NCBI RefSeq assembly: GCF_003182155.1
Contig: NZ_QGTG01000006.1
Span: 372,001-436,000, forward strand
Reading direction: 5' to 3'
DNA length: 64,000 nt
DNA from: Chitinophaga sp. S165
Lineage (GTDB): Bacteria > Bacteroidota > Bacteroidia > Chitinophagales > Chitinophagaceae
A program made the position numbers and the translations under genes. Of this stretch, positions 18,120 through 25,713 are shown in pieces (the stretch's first letter is position 1; the number at the start of each line of letters is the position of its first letter). The notes beneath the pieces are model-generated. The model was not told the origin of the DNA, ran no database searches, and saw only the letters and a program-made list of their open reading frames with translations.

Positions 18120-19202
18120 TTATTCCGTTGGCAACACTAAATGGGAAACTACCTTCCTGGGATCCTCATATTCATAGGATATCTTGTCATCGTTCTTCAC
18201 TTTCCTCAATCCTTCAAGCAGGATTTTGTCATCTGCGGCCAGTCCTTCTTTTATTACATACAGATCAGGAATTTCTGCAGCGATAGTGATAGGTTTTAAT
18301 TTCACCACATTGTCCTTACCTACAGTATACACATACTTTCTGTCCATGATCTCCAGCGTAGCTTTCTGCGGAATGATCAGTGCATCTTTAAGCGGTTTAT
18401 TTATCAGGATGGTACCTGTTTCACCATGTCTCAGCAGGCCGTCTGAGTTAGGGAATGTAGCCCTGAACGCGATGTTACCGGTTTCGTTATTGAACTCACT
18501 CTCAATGGTTTCAACTACTCCCGGATGTTTGAACAGCTGTTTGTCGGCCGTCAGCAGGTTTACTTCCAGCTTACCGGTGTTCGATTGTTGTGCTTTATAA
18601 CTGAGGTATTCTGGTTCTGATACATTAAAATAGACCCACATTTTACTGTTGTCGCTTAACGTAGTAAGCAGTTCACCTTCTTCTACGAGGCTTCCAAGTT
18701 TTAGGTGGAGAAGGTCAACTAAGCCGTCAAAAGGAGCCCTTATTTCAGTAAAGGCCAGGTGAGCTGTAGCCAGTGCCAGTTCAGCTTTGGCTTTGCTCAG
18801 CTTAGCTTTGGCCATTGCCAGTTCATTCTTTGACACGACGTTTTTATCGGCGAGTGGTTGGGTATTCTGTACTTCAATTTCAGCAATGTTAACTTCTGCC
18901 TGTGCTCTTTCCTGTTCAGCTTCATATATGGTCGGCATGATCTTAAACAGGAGTTGTCCCTTTTTCACGAACTGACCTTCATCTACATAGATGTTCTGCA
19001 GGTAGCCTTTTTCCTGTGCTCTCAGTTCAATGTTGCGCATAGAACGTATCTGACATACGTATTCGCTGGTGACAGTTGTATCCATTGTCAACGGACTGGT
19101 GGCCACCAGTTTGGTTTCCTCTTCCTTTTCTTCTTTGTGTGATTTACAGCCTATATGACATAGCATGGCCGACACGCCCATAAGCATGACAATTCTCTTC
19201 AT
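18120..19202 (-). CDS. RND efflux periplasmic adaptor (membrane-fusion lipoprotein)
   Basis: A 360-residue adaptor. The signal peptide ends in a cysteine (HIGC) consistent with a lipoprotein. The lipoyl/biotinyl half-motifs are present as LRAQEKGYLQNIYVDEGQFVKKGQLLFKI and the returning strand FTEIRAPFDGLVDLLHLKLGSLVEEGELLTTL. Between them a short coiled-coil hairpin is rich in Ala, Glu and Lys (YEAEQERAQAEVNIAEIEVQ ... ELAMAKAKLSKAKAELALA). Beta-barrel and membrane-proximal domains follow. It is the first gene of the three-gene efflux operon (adaptor, pump, channel). No regulator gene is adjacent; the small secreted protein at 19362 is the nearest upstream gene on this strand. Confidence 0.95.
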   Translation of the reverse strand: MKRIVMLMGVSAMLCHIGCKSHKEEKEEETKLVATSPLTMDTTVTSEYVCQIRSMRNIELRAQEKGYLQNIYVDEGQFVKKGQLLFKIMPTIYEAEQERAQAEVNIAEIEVQNTQPLADKNVVSKNELAMAKAKLSKAKAELALATAHLAFTEIRAPFDGLVDLLHLKLGSLVEEGELLTTLSDNSKMWVYFNVSEPEYLSYKAQQSNTGKLEVNLLTADKQLFKHPGVVETIESEFNNETGNIAFRATFPNSDGLLRHGETGTILINKPLKDALIIPQKATLEIMDRKYVYTVGKDNVVKLKPITIAAEIPDLYVIKEGLAADDKILLEGLRKVKNDDKISYEYEDPRKVVSHLVLPTE

Positions 19203-19324
19203 GGTATTTTATAGATTTTTAAAAAGTTGCTATTTGATAATGATGTTTTGAACGGTGTATAGCGTCATAACCTCTATAGCAGGATGCTACGACGGCAAAC
19301 GGTTAAGAAATATTTGTGAACAGC

Positions 19325-19342
19325 CAGGCAAGGCTTTGCCTG
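19325..19342. other. Short hairpin between the small secreted gene and the efflux operon
   Basis: CAGGCAA and TTGCCTG form a 7-bp stem around a 4-nt loop. It lies just after the stop of the 134-residue gene, but no T-run follows in that direction, so terminator function is uncertain. Confidence 0.35.
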
Positions 19343-19361
19343 AGCTACAGGAATAAATCGA

Positions 19362-19766
19362 TCATACCCGGATTACACGGTGTACAATAAACTTATCTGA
19401 AGAAGAATAGGAAAAATGGTTGCAAAAAGGTAGGGGGTTCTTAAGGTAGCTATAATTAGATGGGGGTTCCTGGGGAGATAAACAAAAGTAATGGCTGATC
19501 TGTAAATGCTTTCTCGCTGAAAAGCTTTCTTCTTCCTCGACCTCTGTGGCTTTGATCTTTTCCTTTTTTTTGCCGGAGGAAGGAGCATTGCTGATCAGCG
19601 GTTGAAGGCTCGGTAGTTCGAAAACCTTTATCTGTACCCTGTTTTCCGAATGCAGTTTCAGTGACTTGTAAAGATTGTCCTGATCTGTATCAGCATACAG
19701 ATGGCCGTGCCCCTTCAACAGAAAAAAACAGAGCGATAAGAAAAAATTTATTAACAATCTCGTCAT
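19362..19766 (-). CDS. Small secreted protein of unknown function
   Basis: A 134-residue protein with a strong signal peptide (MTRLLINFFLSLCFFLL, cleavage probably after HLYA). A mature part rich in Lys, Glu and Ser follows, including a run of charged residues (GKKKEKIKATEVEEEE). I recognise no domain. It lies 159 bp upstream of the RND adaptor gene on the same strand. An exact -7 box (TATTTTTG, read on this strand, at 19774-19781) lies only 7 bp ahead of the ATG, which would give an almost leaderless transcript; alternatively translation starts further in. A non-coding origin is possible because the composition is low in complexity. Confidence 0.5.
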   Translation of the reverse strand: MTRLLINFFLSLCFFLLKGHGHLYADTDQDNLYKSLKLHSENRVQIKVFELPSLQPLISNAPSSGKKKEKIKATEVEEEESFSARKHLQISHYFCLSPQEPPSNYSYLKNPLPFCNHFSYSSSDKFIVHRVIRV

Positions 19767-19773
19767 CGGGATA

Positions 19774-19781
19774 CAAAAATA
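19774..19781 (-). promoter_or_regulatory. Putative Bacteroidota -7 promoter box
   Basis: TATTTTTG on the minus strand is an exact TAnnTTTG match directly ahead of the small secreted gene starting at 19766. The distance implies a leader of only a few bases. Confidence 0.35.
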
Positions 19782-19927
19782 GCAGAAAGTTCATTAAATA
19801 GTTAAGATTGTAAAATTTTAAGTATGATTTAATAACTTTCCACGAACGCAGGGAGGCATTCACCAGTTCTTATGGCATAGTTCATGAAGGAGAAATAAGG
19901 GTTAACTATTTTAAGTAAGGACTGCGT

Positions 19928-20374
19928 ATGAATATTTTAAGAGCAATTCCGGCGGGTATATTTGGTACACTGCTGATGACAGGTGCACTTTATCTGCTGA
20001 CAATCATCACCGGAAAAAATTTTAAGGTTGTCGGAATACTGGCTACGATGGTCACCGGACATACAACAGCATCAAAAGGACTGACTAAAGACAGAGCGGA
20101 CCTGTTCATCGGGATACTGCTTCATTATTGTATAGGCGTAGGCTTCGCATTGTTTTACGCTTTTCTATGGCGGAATGGCATAGGTAATCCTGGCTGGAGC
20201 AGCAGTATCGTGTTTGGGTTGATAACAGGTTGTATAGCAACTATCTTCTGGTCTTTATTTACACACTGGCATCCGGATCCTCCGGCATTTCCGAGAGTCG
20301 CTTATGTTTCATTAGTGGGTCTTTCTCATGTATTATTCAGCCTGGGAGTTTCCTGGTTTTTTCTTATCCAGTAG
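19928..20374 (+). CDS. Four-helix inner-membrane protein of unknown function
   Basis: A 148-residue hydrophobic protein with about four membrane spans: residues 5-25 (IPAGIFGTLLMTGALYLL), 60-85 (LFIGILLHYCIGVGFALFYAFLW), 93-115 (SSIVFGLITGCIATIFWSLF) and 125-147 (VAYVSLVGLSHVLFSLGVSWFFL). The pattern of small polar residues within helices (LLHYCIG, GLSHVLF) resembles several DUF families of Bacteroidota membrane proteins, but I cannot name one with certainty. Its 3' end overlaps by 42 bp the 3' end of the convergent gene 20333-20794. A G-rich AGTAAGGA 7-12 bp before the ATG may act as a weak ribosome site. Confidence 0.7.
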   Translation: MNILRAIPAGIFGTLLMTGALYLLTIITGKNFKVVGILATMVTGHTTASKGLTKDRADLFIGILLHYCIGVGFALFYAFLWRNGIGNPGWSSSIVFGLITGCIATIFWSLFTHWHPDPPAFPRVAYVSLVGLSHVLFSLGVSWFFLIQ

Positions 20375-20794
20375 CTTGTGTACAACCCCTGCTATCAAGC
20401 CCGCAGTTACATATAATCCCAATGTAAGCAGCTGTGTTTTCCCCGTTTTGTTACTATACTTCTCATTCAAACCCAGCTTGTTAGGAAGGGTGATAGCGCC
20501 GATACCGGCCATAAGTCCTAAAGCGGCCCCTGTGAGTATGCTATATTTTGGGTTCATGCCGACAAGTGAATAATAGCCTGCATTTCCGGCAATATCTCCG
20601 GCCATAGTAGCATAATATAGTTTCTTTTCACCCGGAACAGGCAGCCTGGCCTGATTGAGTGAACTTGATAAGGCCTGCATACCAAGTTTATCCATTCTCG
20701 GCGCTTGAGAGACGTTCTTTCTTAATGTCTCATGTGCCACTGTAAGAGCTACTGAGCTAATCAGTCCGCTTGTCATTGAAGCCAGTGTTTTCAT
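20333..20794 (-). CDS. Membrane-associated protein of unknown function
   Basis: A 153-residue protein. An amphipathic N-terminal part (TSGLISSVALTVAHETLRKN) is followed by a basic linker and two or three probable membrane segments (SILTGAALGLMAGIGAITLP, LLTLGLYVTAGLIAGVVHKLL). A charged tail (DKKKPGNSQAE) follows. No family was recognised. The last 42 bp run antisense to the end of the gene 19928-20374, so each stop codon lies inside the other gene. Codon usage looks genuine in both, which is why both are kept. The region upstream faces the arsR gene and forms a divergent promoter area of 128 bp. Confidence 0.65.
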   Translation of the reverse strand: MKTLASMTSGLISSVALTVAHETLRKNVSQAPRMDKLGMQALSSSLNQARLPVPGEKKLYYATMAGDIAGNAGYYSLVGMNPKYSILTGAALGLMAGIGAITLPNKLGLNEKYSNKTGKTQLLTLGLYVTAGLIAGVVHKLLDKKKPGNSQAE

Positions 20795-20894
20795 ACAATC
20801 CGTTTTGTTGGAAAAATCAAAAACCGGGCCTGTAAGTGGGGGTAATGTTATAAATTAAGAGTTGTACGCAGCCCTTTGGGGAGATAAACCCAAA

Positions 20895-20910
20895 ATCGTA
20901 ATATTGCAAT
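20895..20910. promoter_or_regulatory. Probable ArsR operator upstream of arsR
   Basis: ATCGTAATATTGCAAT lies 13-28 bp before the arsR ATG. The 13-bp core ATCGTAATATTGC recurs exactly before the arsenite pump gene (21388-21400) and nowhere else that I noticed. It contains TAATATTG, close to the -7 promoter consensus, so repressor binding would block polymerase. Confidence 0.7.
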
Positions 20911-20922
20911 AAATTGTGGATT

Positions 20923-21252
20923 ATGGGTATCACCAAGACGGATTTGTTTAATAAGAAGCAGAATGATATGGCTAACGTAGCCAAGACATTGGGTCATCCC
21001 GCCCGGATCGCAATTCTACAATACCTCGTCAAATCCAATACCTGTATATGCGGAGACCTGGTAGATGAACTGGGGCTGGCACAGGCCACTATCTCACAGC
21101 ATCTGAAAGAACTTAAAACAGCTGGTTTAATTAAAGGCACTATTGAAGGAAACAGTGTTTGTTATTGTATAGACCCCATCGGATGGAAAAAATGCAGGGA
21201 TGCATTTGCTATGTTTTTTGTTGATGTGAACACTAAAGGAAACTGCTGCTAG
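20923..21252 (+). CDS. arsR: ArsR-family arsenic-responsive repressor
   Basis: A 109-residue winged-helix regulator. The ATG at 20923 is preferred over a TTG three codons upstream. The helix-turn-helix reads LVDELGLAQATISQHLKELKTAGLIKG. The metalloid-binding cysteines are in TCICGDL (Cys41 and Cys43), in the position of the ELCVC motif of classic arsenite-sensing ArsR. A terminal Cys-Cys pair (108-109) may add ligands. Arsenite binding would release the protein from the operator-like repeats at 20895 and 21388 and open expression of the downstream export and reduction genes. It is first of four co-directional arsenic genes. Confidence 0.93.
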   Translation: MGITKTDLFNKKQNDMANVAKTLGHPARIAILQYLVKSNTCICGDLVDELGLAQATISQHLKELKTAGLIKGTIEGNSVCYCIDPIGWKKCRDAFAMFFVDVNTKGNCC

Positions 21253-21387
21253 CATTTCTTCCACTTATTATTCTTTGTATGATCCGCCTGTATACCAATA
21301 GTATCGGGAATGTCATGCGTCAGTATGCCATATAAACAGATGATTTATGGAAAAAAGATCAGATTCATTTGGTTGTGATATATCATT

Positions 21388-21411
21388 ATCGTAATATTGC
21401 GATATTGTAAT
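21388..21411. promoter_or_regulatory. Second ArsR operator / promoter before acr3
   Basis: ATCGTAATATTGC, identical to the core upstream of arsR, is followed by GATATTGTAAT, so the site is an extended partial palindrome. It lies 35-58 bp before the acr3 ATG, implying that the pump, DUF6428 and arsC genes have their own ArsR-controlled promoter. Confidence 0.7.
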
Positions 21412-21445
21412 TGACACTATTCCTGTTGCAATAAATATCACACAC

Positions 21446-22516
21446 ATGCAGAATTGTAATCCGGCACAAAGAAAGAGGTTGGGTTTCCTTGATCGGTATC
21501 TCACATTGTGGATATTTCTTGCAATGGCTGCCGGGGTAGGCATAGGGTATTTCTTGCCATCCAGCGCCGGGTTTATCAATTCCTTTTCTTCGGGAACGAC
21601 CAATATTCCATTGGCTATTGGACTTATATTGATGATGTATCCTCCACTGGCGAAAGTCAGGTATGAACAGATGGGAGAGGTATTTAAAAATACAAAAGTA
21701 CTTGCTACATCGCTATTATTGAATTGGGTGATCGGGCCAATACTGATGTTCGTGCTGGCACTGCTTTTCCTGCATGGTTATCCTGAGTATATGATCGGAT
21801 TAATACTGATTGGTCTGGCCCGTTGTATTGCGATGGTTATTGTATGGAATGAGCTGGCGGAGGGAAGCCGTGAGTATGCAGCGGGGTTGGTCGCGCTTAA
21901 CAGCATTTTCCAGGTACTATTGTACAGTGTCTATGCATATGTTTTCATTACTGTGCTTCCTCCGGCTTTCGGTATAAAAGGTATTGAGGTAAATGTTACT
22001 ATTGGTCAGATAGCAGAGAGTGTTGCCATCTATCTCGGTATTCCTTTTACAGCCGGGCTTCTCAGTCGCTTCGTCCTTCCGGGGCTCAAAGGTGAACAAT
22101 GGTATCAGGAGACATTTATTCCGGCAATATCTCCGGTTACACTTATCGCATTGCTGTTTACTATCGTTGTTATGTTCAGCCTTAAAGGGGAACTGATCGT
22201 TCATATACCTATGGATGTGTTGCGTATTGCAATTCCATTAGTGATATATTTTGCTATCATGTTCCTGGTGAGTTTCGTATTGGGTAAGGCTGCAGGTGCC
22301 GATTATTCTAAAAATGCGTCTATTGCGTTTACTGCGGCGGGTAACAATTTTGAACTGGCAATAGCTGTAGCAATTGGCGTTTTTGGAATTAATTCCGGGC
22401 AGGCGTTTGTTGGTGTGATCGGCCCGCTCGTTGAAGTACCGGCATTGATAGGATTGGTTAACGCAGCCTTCTGGCTTAAAAGAAAATTGTACAAGGAAGA
22501 TACTATCATCGCATAA
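21446..22516 (+). CDS. arsB: ACR3-family arsenite efflux permease
   Basis: A 356-residue inner-membrane transporter with about ten helices, typical of the ACR3 (BASS-fold) family rather than the ArsB antiporter. The conserved functional cysteine lies in GLARCIAMVIVWNELA (Cys127), and the conserved glutamate of the discontinuous helix lies in AAGNNFELAIAVAI. The opening GFLDRYLTLWIFLAMAAGVGIG is characteristic. It exports arsenite or antimonite produced by the reductase downstream. The ATG at 21446 follows an A/T-rich leader with an ArsR operator copy. Some annotators use arsB for this gene; acr3 is the more precise name. Confidence 0.95.
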   Translation: MQNCNPAQRKRLGFLDRYLTLWIFLAMAAGVGIGYFLPSSAGFINSFSSGTTNIPLAIGLILMMYPPLAKVRYEQMGEVFKNTKVLATSLLLNWVIGPILMFVLALLFLHGYPEYMIGLILIGLARCIAMVIVWNELAEGSREYAAGLVALNSIFQVLLYSVYAYVFITVLPPAFGIKGIEVNVTIGQIAESVAIYLGIPFTAGLLSRFVLPGLKGEQWYQETFIPAISPVTLIALLFTIVVMFSLKGELIVHIPMDVLRIAIPLVIYFAIMFLVSFVLGKAAGADYSKNASIAFTAAGNNFELAIAVAIGVFGINSGQAFVGVIGPLVEVPALIGLVNAAFWLKRKLYKEDTIIA

Positions 22517-22537
22517 TTAACAATAAAAACTACTTTT

Positions 22538-23056
22538 ATGAACAACCAGAGAATGAGCTGGCAATCATTTAAGGACCAGCTGAAAACACATCCTGATCAG
22601 ATCCTGCAATTCCAGTTTGCAGCGGAGAAGTTCGTAGCACCATCTTATCACATTACGGAAATAAAGCAGGCGCCGATCACTTCTGTTGATTGCGGCGGCA
22701 AGATGAATGCATGGACAGAGATCATTGTTCAATTGTGGGAGCCTGGCGAAGAGCAAACTCAAAGGGCAATGGCGGTAAGTAAGGCATTGAAGATAGTCGA
22801 CCTGGTAGAGAATAGTCTACCCTTGAATCCGGCGGGTATAGTAAAGATTGAGTTTGGTAATTCAGACTTCGATACGCGTCAGATGTACCCGAACGCGTTC
22901 CTGCTGGAAGGAGAGGACCTGATCGTTGATCTGCAGCCGGACGCTACTCAATGTAAGGCGACAGACAGGGGACAGACCTGTGGTACACCGAAGTCGAAAC
23001 TAGCTGTATTACAAGATGCAGGACAAACATGTACACCTGGCGGCGGATGCTGCTAA
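22538..23056 (+). CDS. DUF6428 protein of the arsenic operon
   Basis: A 172-residue cytosolic protein of the family annotated DUF6428, which in Bacteroidota occurs inside arsenic operons. It has an internal cysteine (VDCGGKMNAWTEIIVQLWEPG) and a cysteine-rich tail: CKATDRGQTC, then CTPGGGCC at the very end. Those clustered cysteines would suit arsenite binding or handover to the permease, but no activity is established. It lies 21 bp after the permease gene and 12 bp before the reductase gene, so it is surely in the same transcript. Confidence 0.85.
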   Translation: MNNQRMSWQSFKDQLKTHPDQILQFQFAAEKFVAPSYHITEIKQAPITSVDCGGKMNAWTEIIVQLWEPGEEQTQRAMAVSKALKIVDLVENSLPLNPAGIVKIEFGNSDFDTRQMYPNAFLLEGEDLIVDLQPDATQCKATDRGQTCGTPKSKLAVLQDAGQTCTPGGGCC

Positions 23057-23068
23057 CAATAGATAAGA

Positions 23069-23482
23069 ATGAAGAAAGTACTCGTACTCTGTACCGGCAA
23101 CAGCTGCCGCAGCCAATTGGCCGAAGGATATTTACGTTATTTTGCAGGTGATAAAGCGGAGGTTTATAGCGCCGGTGTAGAAACACATGGTGTGAACCCG
23201 AAGGCGATTGCTGTGATGGCGGAAGATGGCATTGATATTTCCCGTCATACATCAAACAACATGAACGAATACAGGGACATTGATTTCGACTATGTAATCA
23301 CTGTTTGCGATAACGCAAAAGAGCGTTGTCCGTTTTTCCCTTCCACTGCGCAGAAGTTCCATCATAACTTCCCGGATCCGGCCAAAGCAACAGGCACGGA
23401 ACAGGAGGTCATGGATCAGTTCAGGGCTGTCAGGGAGCAGGTAAAACAGTACAGTGAAGACTTTGTCAGAGAACATTTATAG
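23069..23482 (+). CDS. arsC: Thioredoxin-coupled arsenate reductase
   Basis: A 137-residue reductase of the low-molecular-weight phosphatase fold. The P-loop is CTGNSCRS with nucleophile Cys8 and Arg14. The redox relay cysteines are Cys80 and Cys87 in VCDNAKERC, and the general acid is Asp103 in FPDPAK. This matches the pI258-type ArsC, which uses three cysteines and thioredoxin to reduce arsenate to arsenite for export by the permease two genes upstream. Its stop codon directly abuts the stop of the convergent gene at 23483. Confidence 0.95.
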   Translation: MKKVLVLCTGNSCRSQLAEGYLRYFAGDKAEVYSAGVETHGVNPKAIAVMAEDGIDISRHTSNNMNEYRDIDFDYVITVCDNAKERCPFFPSTAQKFHHNFPDPAKATGTEQEVMDQFRAVREQVKQYSEDFVREHL

Positions 23483-23959
23483 TCATTCACGTAACCATTT
23501 TATCATTTTCTCGCCCGTTGTCATACCAGCCGCCTGCAACATCAGCAAGCCGATATAATCGTTTTTACCGCAGCTGTCCACGATCTGTTGGCTACCGCCT
23601 CTATAGCCCTGCTCATGAAAAACGAAAAACGGATCTATCATTAAATGCATGCAGGCTGCGTATGACCAGGCAATGGCCATCATTTCTTCTCCTTCCCTGT
23701 TACTTCTTTTGATAATGTTTTTTTCAGTCAGCGAGTGACGATGTTTAGTTGGCACTACTGCAAGATGGCCGGCCTCATGGAGTATATCCCCGGGATGTTC
23801 CAGGGTATCTTTGTCAATAACGATCATTCCGTTTTCAACTAGTAAACCCGGAAGGAAGCTGTTTGTCCCGATCTTCCGGAATATTGTCTTAATACCAATA
23901 CTATTTAGGAAGTTAATACATTTCTCAAATGCGATATTTTCATCATTATTGTAGGTCAT
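23483..23959 (-). CDS. HExxH putative zinc metallopeptidase-like protein
   Basis: A 158-residue cytosolic protein containing HEAGH (His61, Glu62, His65), the zincin consensus, in the context PGDILHEAGHLAVVPT. A downstream acidic helix (SNREGEEMMAIAWSYAACMHL) may offer the third zinc ligand, as in ImmA/IrrE-like peptidases (glutamate at about residue 90). No DNA-binding domain or signal peptide is present. Family assignment beyond 'HExxH protein' is uncertain. It lies downstream of, and on the same strand as, the ADP-ribosylglycohydrolase gene with a 91-bp gap, so the two could be one unit. Confidence 0.72.
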   Translation of the reverse strand: MTYNNDENIAFEKCINFLNSIGIKTIFRKIGTNSFLPGLLVENGMIVIDKDTLEHPGDILHEAGHLAVVPTKHRHSLTEKNIIKRSNREGEEMMAIAWSYAACMHLMIDPFFVFHEQGYRGGSQQIVDSCGKNDYIGLLMLQAAGMTTGEKMIKWLRE

Positions 23960-24050
23960 ATGCCTCTAAGCTACGTTTATATGACGGTAATCGTAGCGTT
24001 TTTTTTTAAGGTAGTGCTTGATGATGATAAAATAGGTGCGACCTAACGGA

Positions 24051-24992
24051 TCAAATATCCCATTTGATTGTCCCTCGAACCTGATGTAGAATTTTTTCCA
24101 TCCAGCTGAACTCACTAAGTTGTTGCAGATTTTCGTACAGATTGATAGGTATTCCCTTTAAGCCTACAAGGGCTCCTGCGATTTGTCCCGCTATTGAAGC
24201 ATTTGTGTCCGTATCTCCACCTGCCTCAATAATTTGCTGGAACATGTTATTTATTCCGGTTTTCATCACAAGTGATGCAGAAAATACTGCAAAGGGCACA
24301 GAGTTAACTACATAGCCATTGGTTCCAAGTTTTGCAACTTCCTCAATAGTTTTTGTTTCGTAATTTGAATTGATCTCAATGAACCGGTCCCTGACATTTG
24401 TATCCGGTAACTGTGGTATTAAGATATCCAGCAGGTTCGGTTCTCCCCTCCATTCACCATTGAGGATCGCCCGTATAGCCAGAACAACCGATAATGCGCC
24501 AGCATATGCTTCGTCGTTTTTATGCGTGATCCGGCATAAGTCCCGGATATTTTCTCTCGTTATAGACTGTCTGAATGCAATTGGCGCTATTCTCATAGCA
24601 GCGCCGTTGCCGGCAGCGTATTCACCTGATCGGCCTACCTGGGACCAATGACCTCCTATTTCAAGTTCGAGTATGGCTTTTAAAGTACTGGCTCCAACTC
24701 CGGTGAGTTTATTTTGTTTATGATATTTGACGAAGTATCTGGAAAGAATCTCAGGGCCGAAATCTTTGTTAAGCAACGCTTCACATGAAGCCAATGTCAG
24801 CATCGTATCATCCGTTAATAGCCATGTCTCTTTAGGTTGACTTATGGGGTGCCAGTAGAAAGTATTAGGTTTAATAGGAGATACATAATTTTCGTAGCTA
24901 CTTCCCCAGGCGTCCCCAATTGCCCCCAATAATATGCATGCTTCAAATCTTTCGGTTACTGGCATATTATTCTGACTGGTAATACTTGACAT
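24051..24992 (-). CDS. ADP-ribosylglycohydrolase family protein
   Basis: A 313-residue all-helical hydrolase of the ARH/DraG family. Metal-binding motifs are LTDDTML (Asp61, Asp62) near the N-terminus and GGDTDTNAS (residues 258-265) near the C-terminus, which together hold the two magnesium ions. LGAIGDAWGSSYE begins the fold. The family removes ADP-ribose from proteins or hydrolyses related N-glycosidic bonds; the substrate is unknown. The ATG at 24992 was chosen; another ATG at 24965 is equally possible, while the upstream TTG at 25019 is not needed. No ADP-ribosyltransferase gene is visible nearby. Confidence 0.88.
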   Translation of the reverse strand: MSSITSQNNMPVTERFEACILLGAIGDAWGSSYENYVSPIKPNTFYWHPISQPKETWLLTDDTMLTLASCEALLNKDFGPEILSRYFVKYHKQNKLTGVGASTLKAILELEIGGHWSQVGRSGEYAAGNGAAMRIAPIAFRQSITRENIRDLCRITHKNDEAYAGALSVVLAIRAILNGEWRGEPNLLDILIPQLPDTNVRDRFIEINSNYETKTIEEVAKLGTNGYVVNSVPFAVFSASLVMKTGINNMFQQIIEAGGDTDTNASIAGQIAGALVGLKGIPINLYENLQQLSEFSWMEKILHQVRGTIKWDI

Positions 24993-25107
24993 TGATTGAC
25001 GCGATTGTTGGCTAAACAAATATATCGTTTATTGAGTTATCGTCCGATAACATATCCATTATCTACAAATAGCTTATATTAGAATAATTACAGCTCAAAA
25101 TCATGCT

Positions 25108-25671
25108 ATGGGTCGTATTATCCTCGTTCTCTGTACTGTACTCTACCTGATCAATCCTTCAAAATGTATGAGTCAAGCCAAAATCAGTCTGCCACTGCAT
25201 CTTGAGGATGCGAATGAAATAATAGAACTGCCTGTGCGGCAATTTAATCTGGATAGCTTCCACCAGGTATCCAAAGAGGAGATGCCGCTTATGGTGAATC
25301 GCCGTATGGAACGAAGCTATTACTCTTTTGACAACCCTGTTGATTACTTTTTCCTGGGAACCCCTGTTGAGAAAATACAGATGAGTTTAGATAAAGACTC
25401 TGTGATAGTTAAACTTTATTTTATTGTTTCGCCGTCAGATAAACTGTTGCCTGCAGCGTTAAAAAGATTTGGTGAGGAAGCTGTAGGTTGGACCGCAACA
25501 ACTCCTTTTTCGTCTCCTGATGATCCTGTTCCATATTATCACCACTGGGAAATAGGAGAACATTTCCTGAACTTCAAAGATCTGCTCATTGTCCGGAATG
25601 GCACATTCGTTCGGGGAGAAAAAGTTGAAATATCATTTCAGAAATCTTTAAGAGATTATTATACAGAATGA
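25108..25671 (+). CDS. Secreted protein of unknown function
   Basis: A 187-residue protein with a short signal peptide (MGRIILVLCTVLYLINPSKC, cleaved near MSQA). The mature part has alternating strands, with a notable segment SSPDDPVPYYHHWEIGEHFLNF, and no recognised domain. It is divergent from the ADP-ribosylglycohydrolase gene and ends one base before a stem-loop terminator shared with the convergent TPR gene. Probably monocistronic. Confidence 0.7.
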   Translation: MGRIILVLCTVLYLINPSKCMSQAKISLPLHLEDANEIIELPVRQFNLDSFHQVSKEEMPLMVNRRMERSYYSFDNPVDYFFLGTPVEKIQMSLDKDSVIVKLYFIVSPSDKLLPAALKRFGEEAVGWTATTPFSSPDDPVPYYHHWEIGEHFLNFKDLLIVRNGTFVRGEKVEISFQKSLRDYYTE

Positions 25672-25698
25672 TCAAGGGAGACTTGTTGTCCCCCTTGA
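25672..25698. terminator. Bidirectional terminator
   Basis: TCAAGGG-x-GAC and GTC-x-CCCTTGA pair across a 5-nt loop with one mismatch, directly after the stop of the secreted unknown and 16 bp before the stop of the convergent TPR gene. Confidence 0.65.
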
Positions 25699-25713
25699 AA
25701 CTATTCTTTATTA

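Noticed and set aside
13501..19202. Linking the efflux pump to arsenic resistance
   Set aside because: The pump is of the HAE-1 drug type, not the metal HME type, and lies on the other strand with separate control regions.
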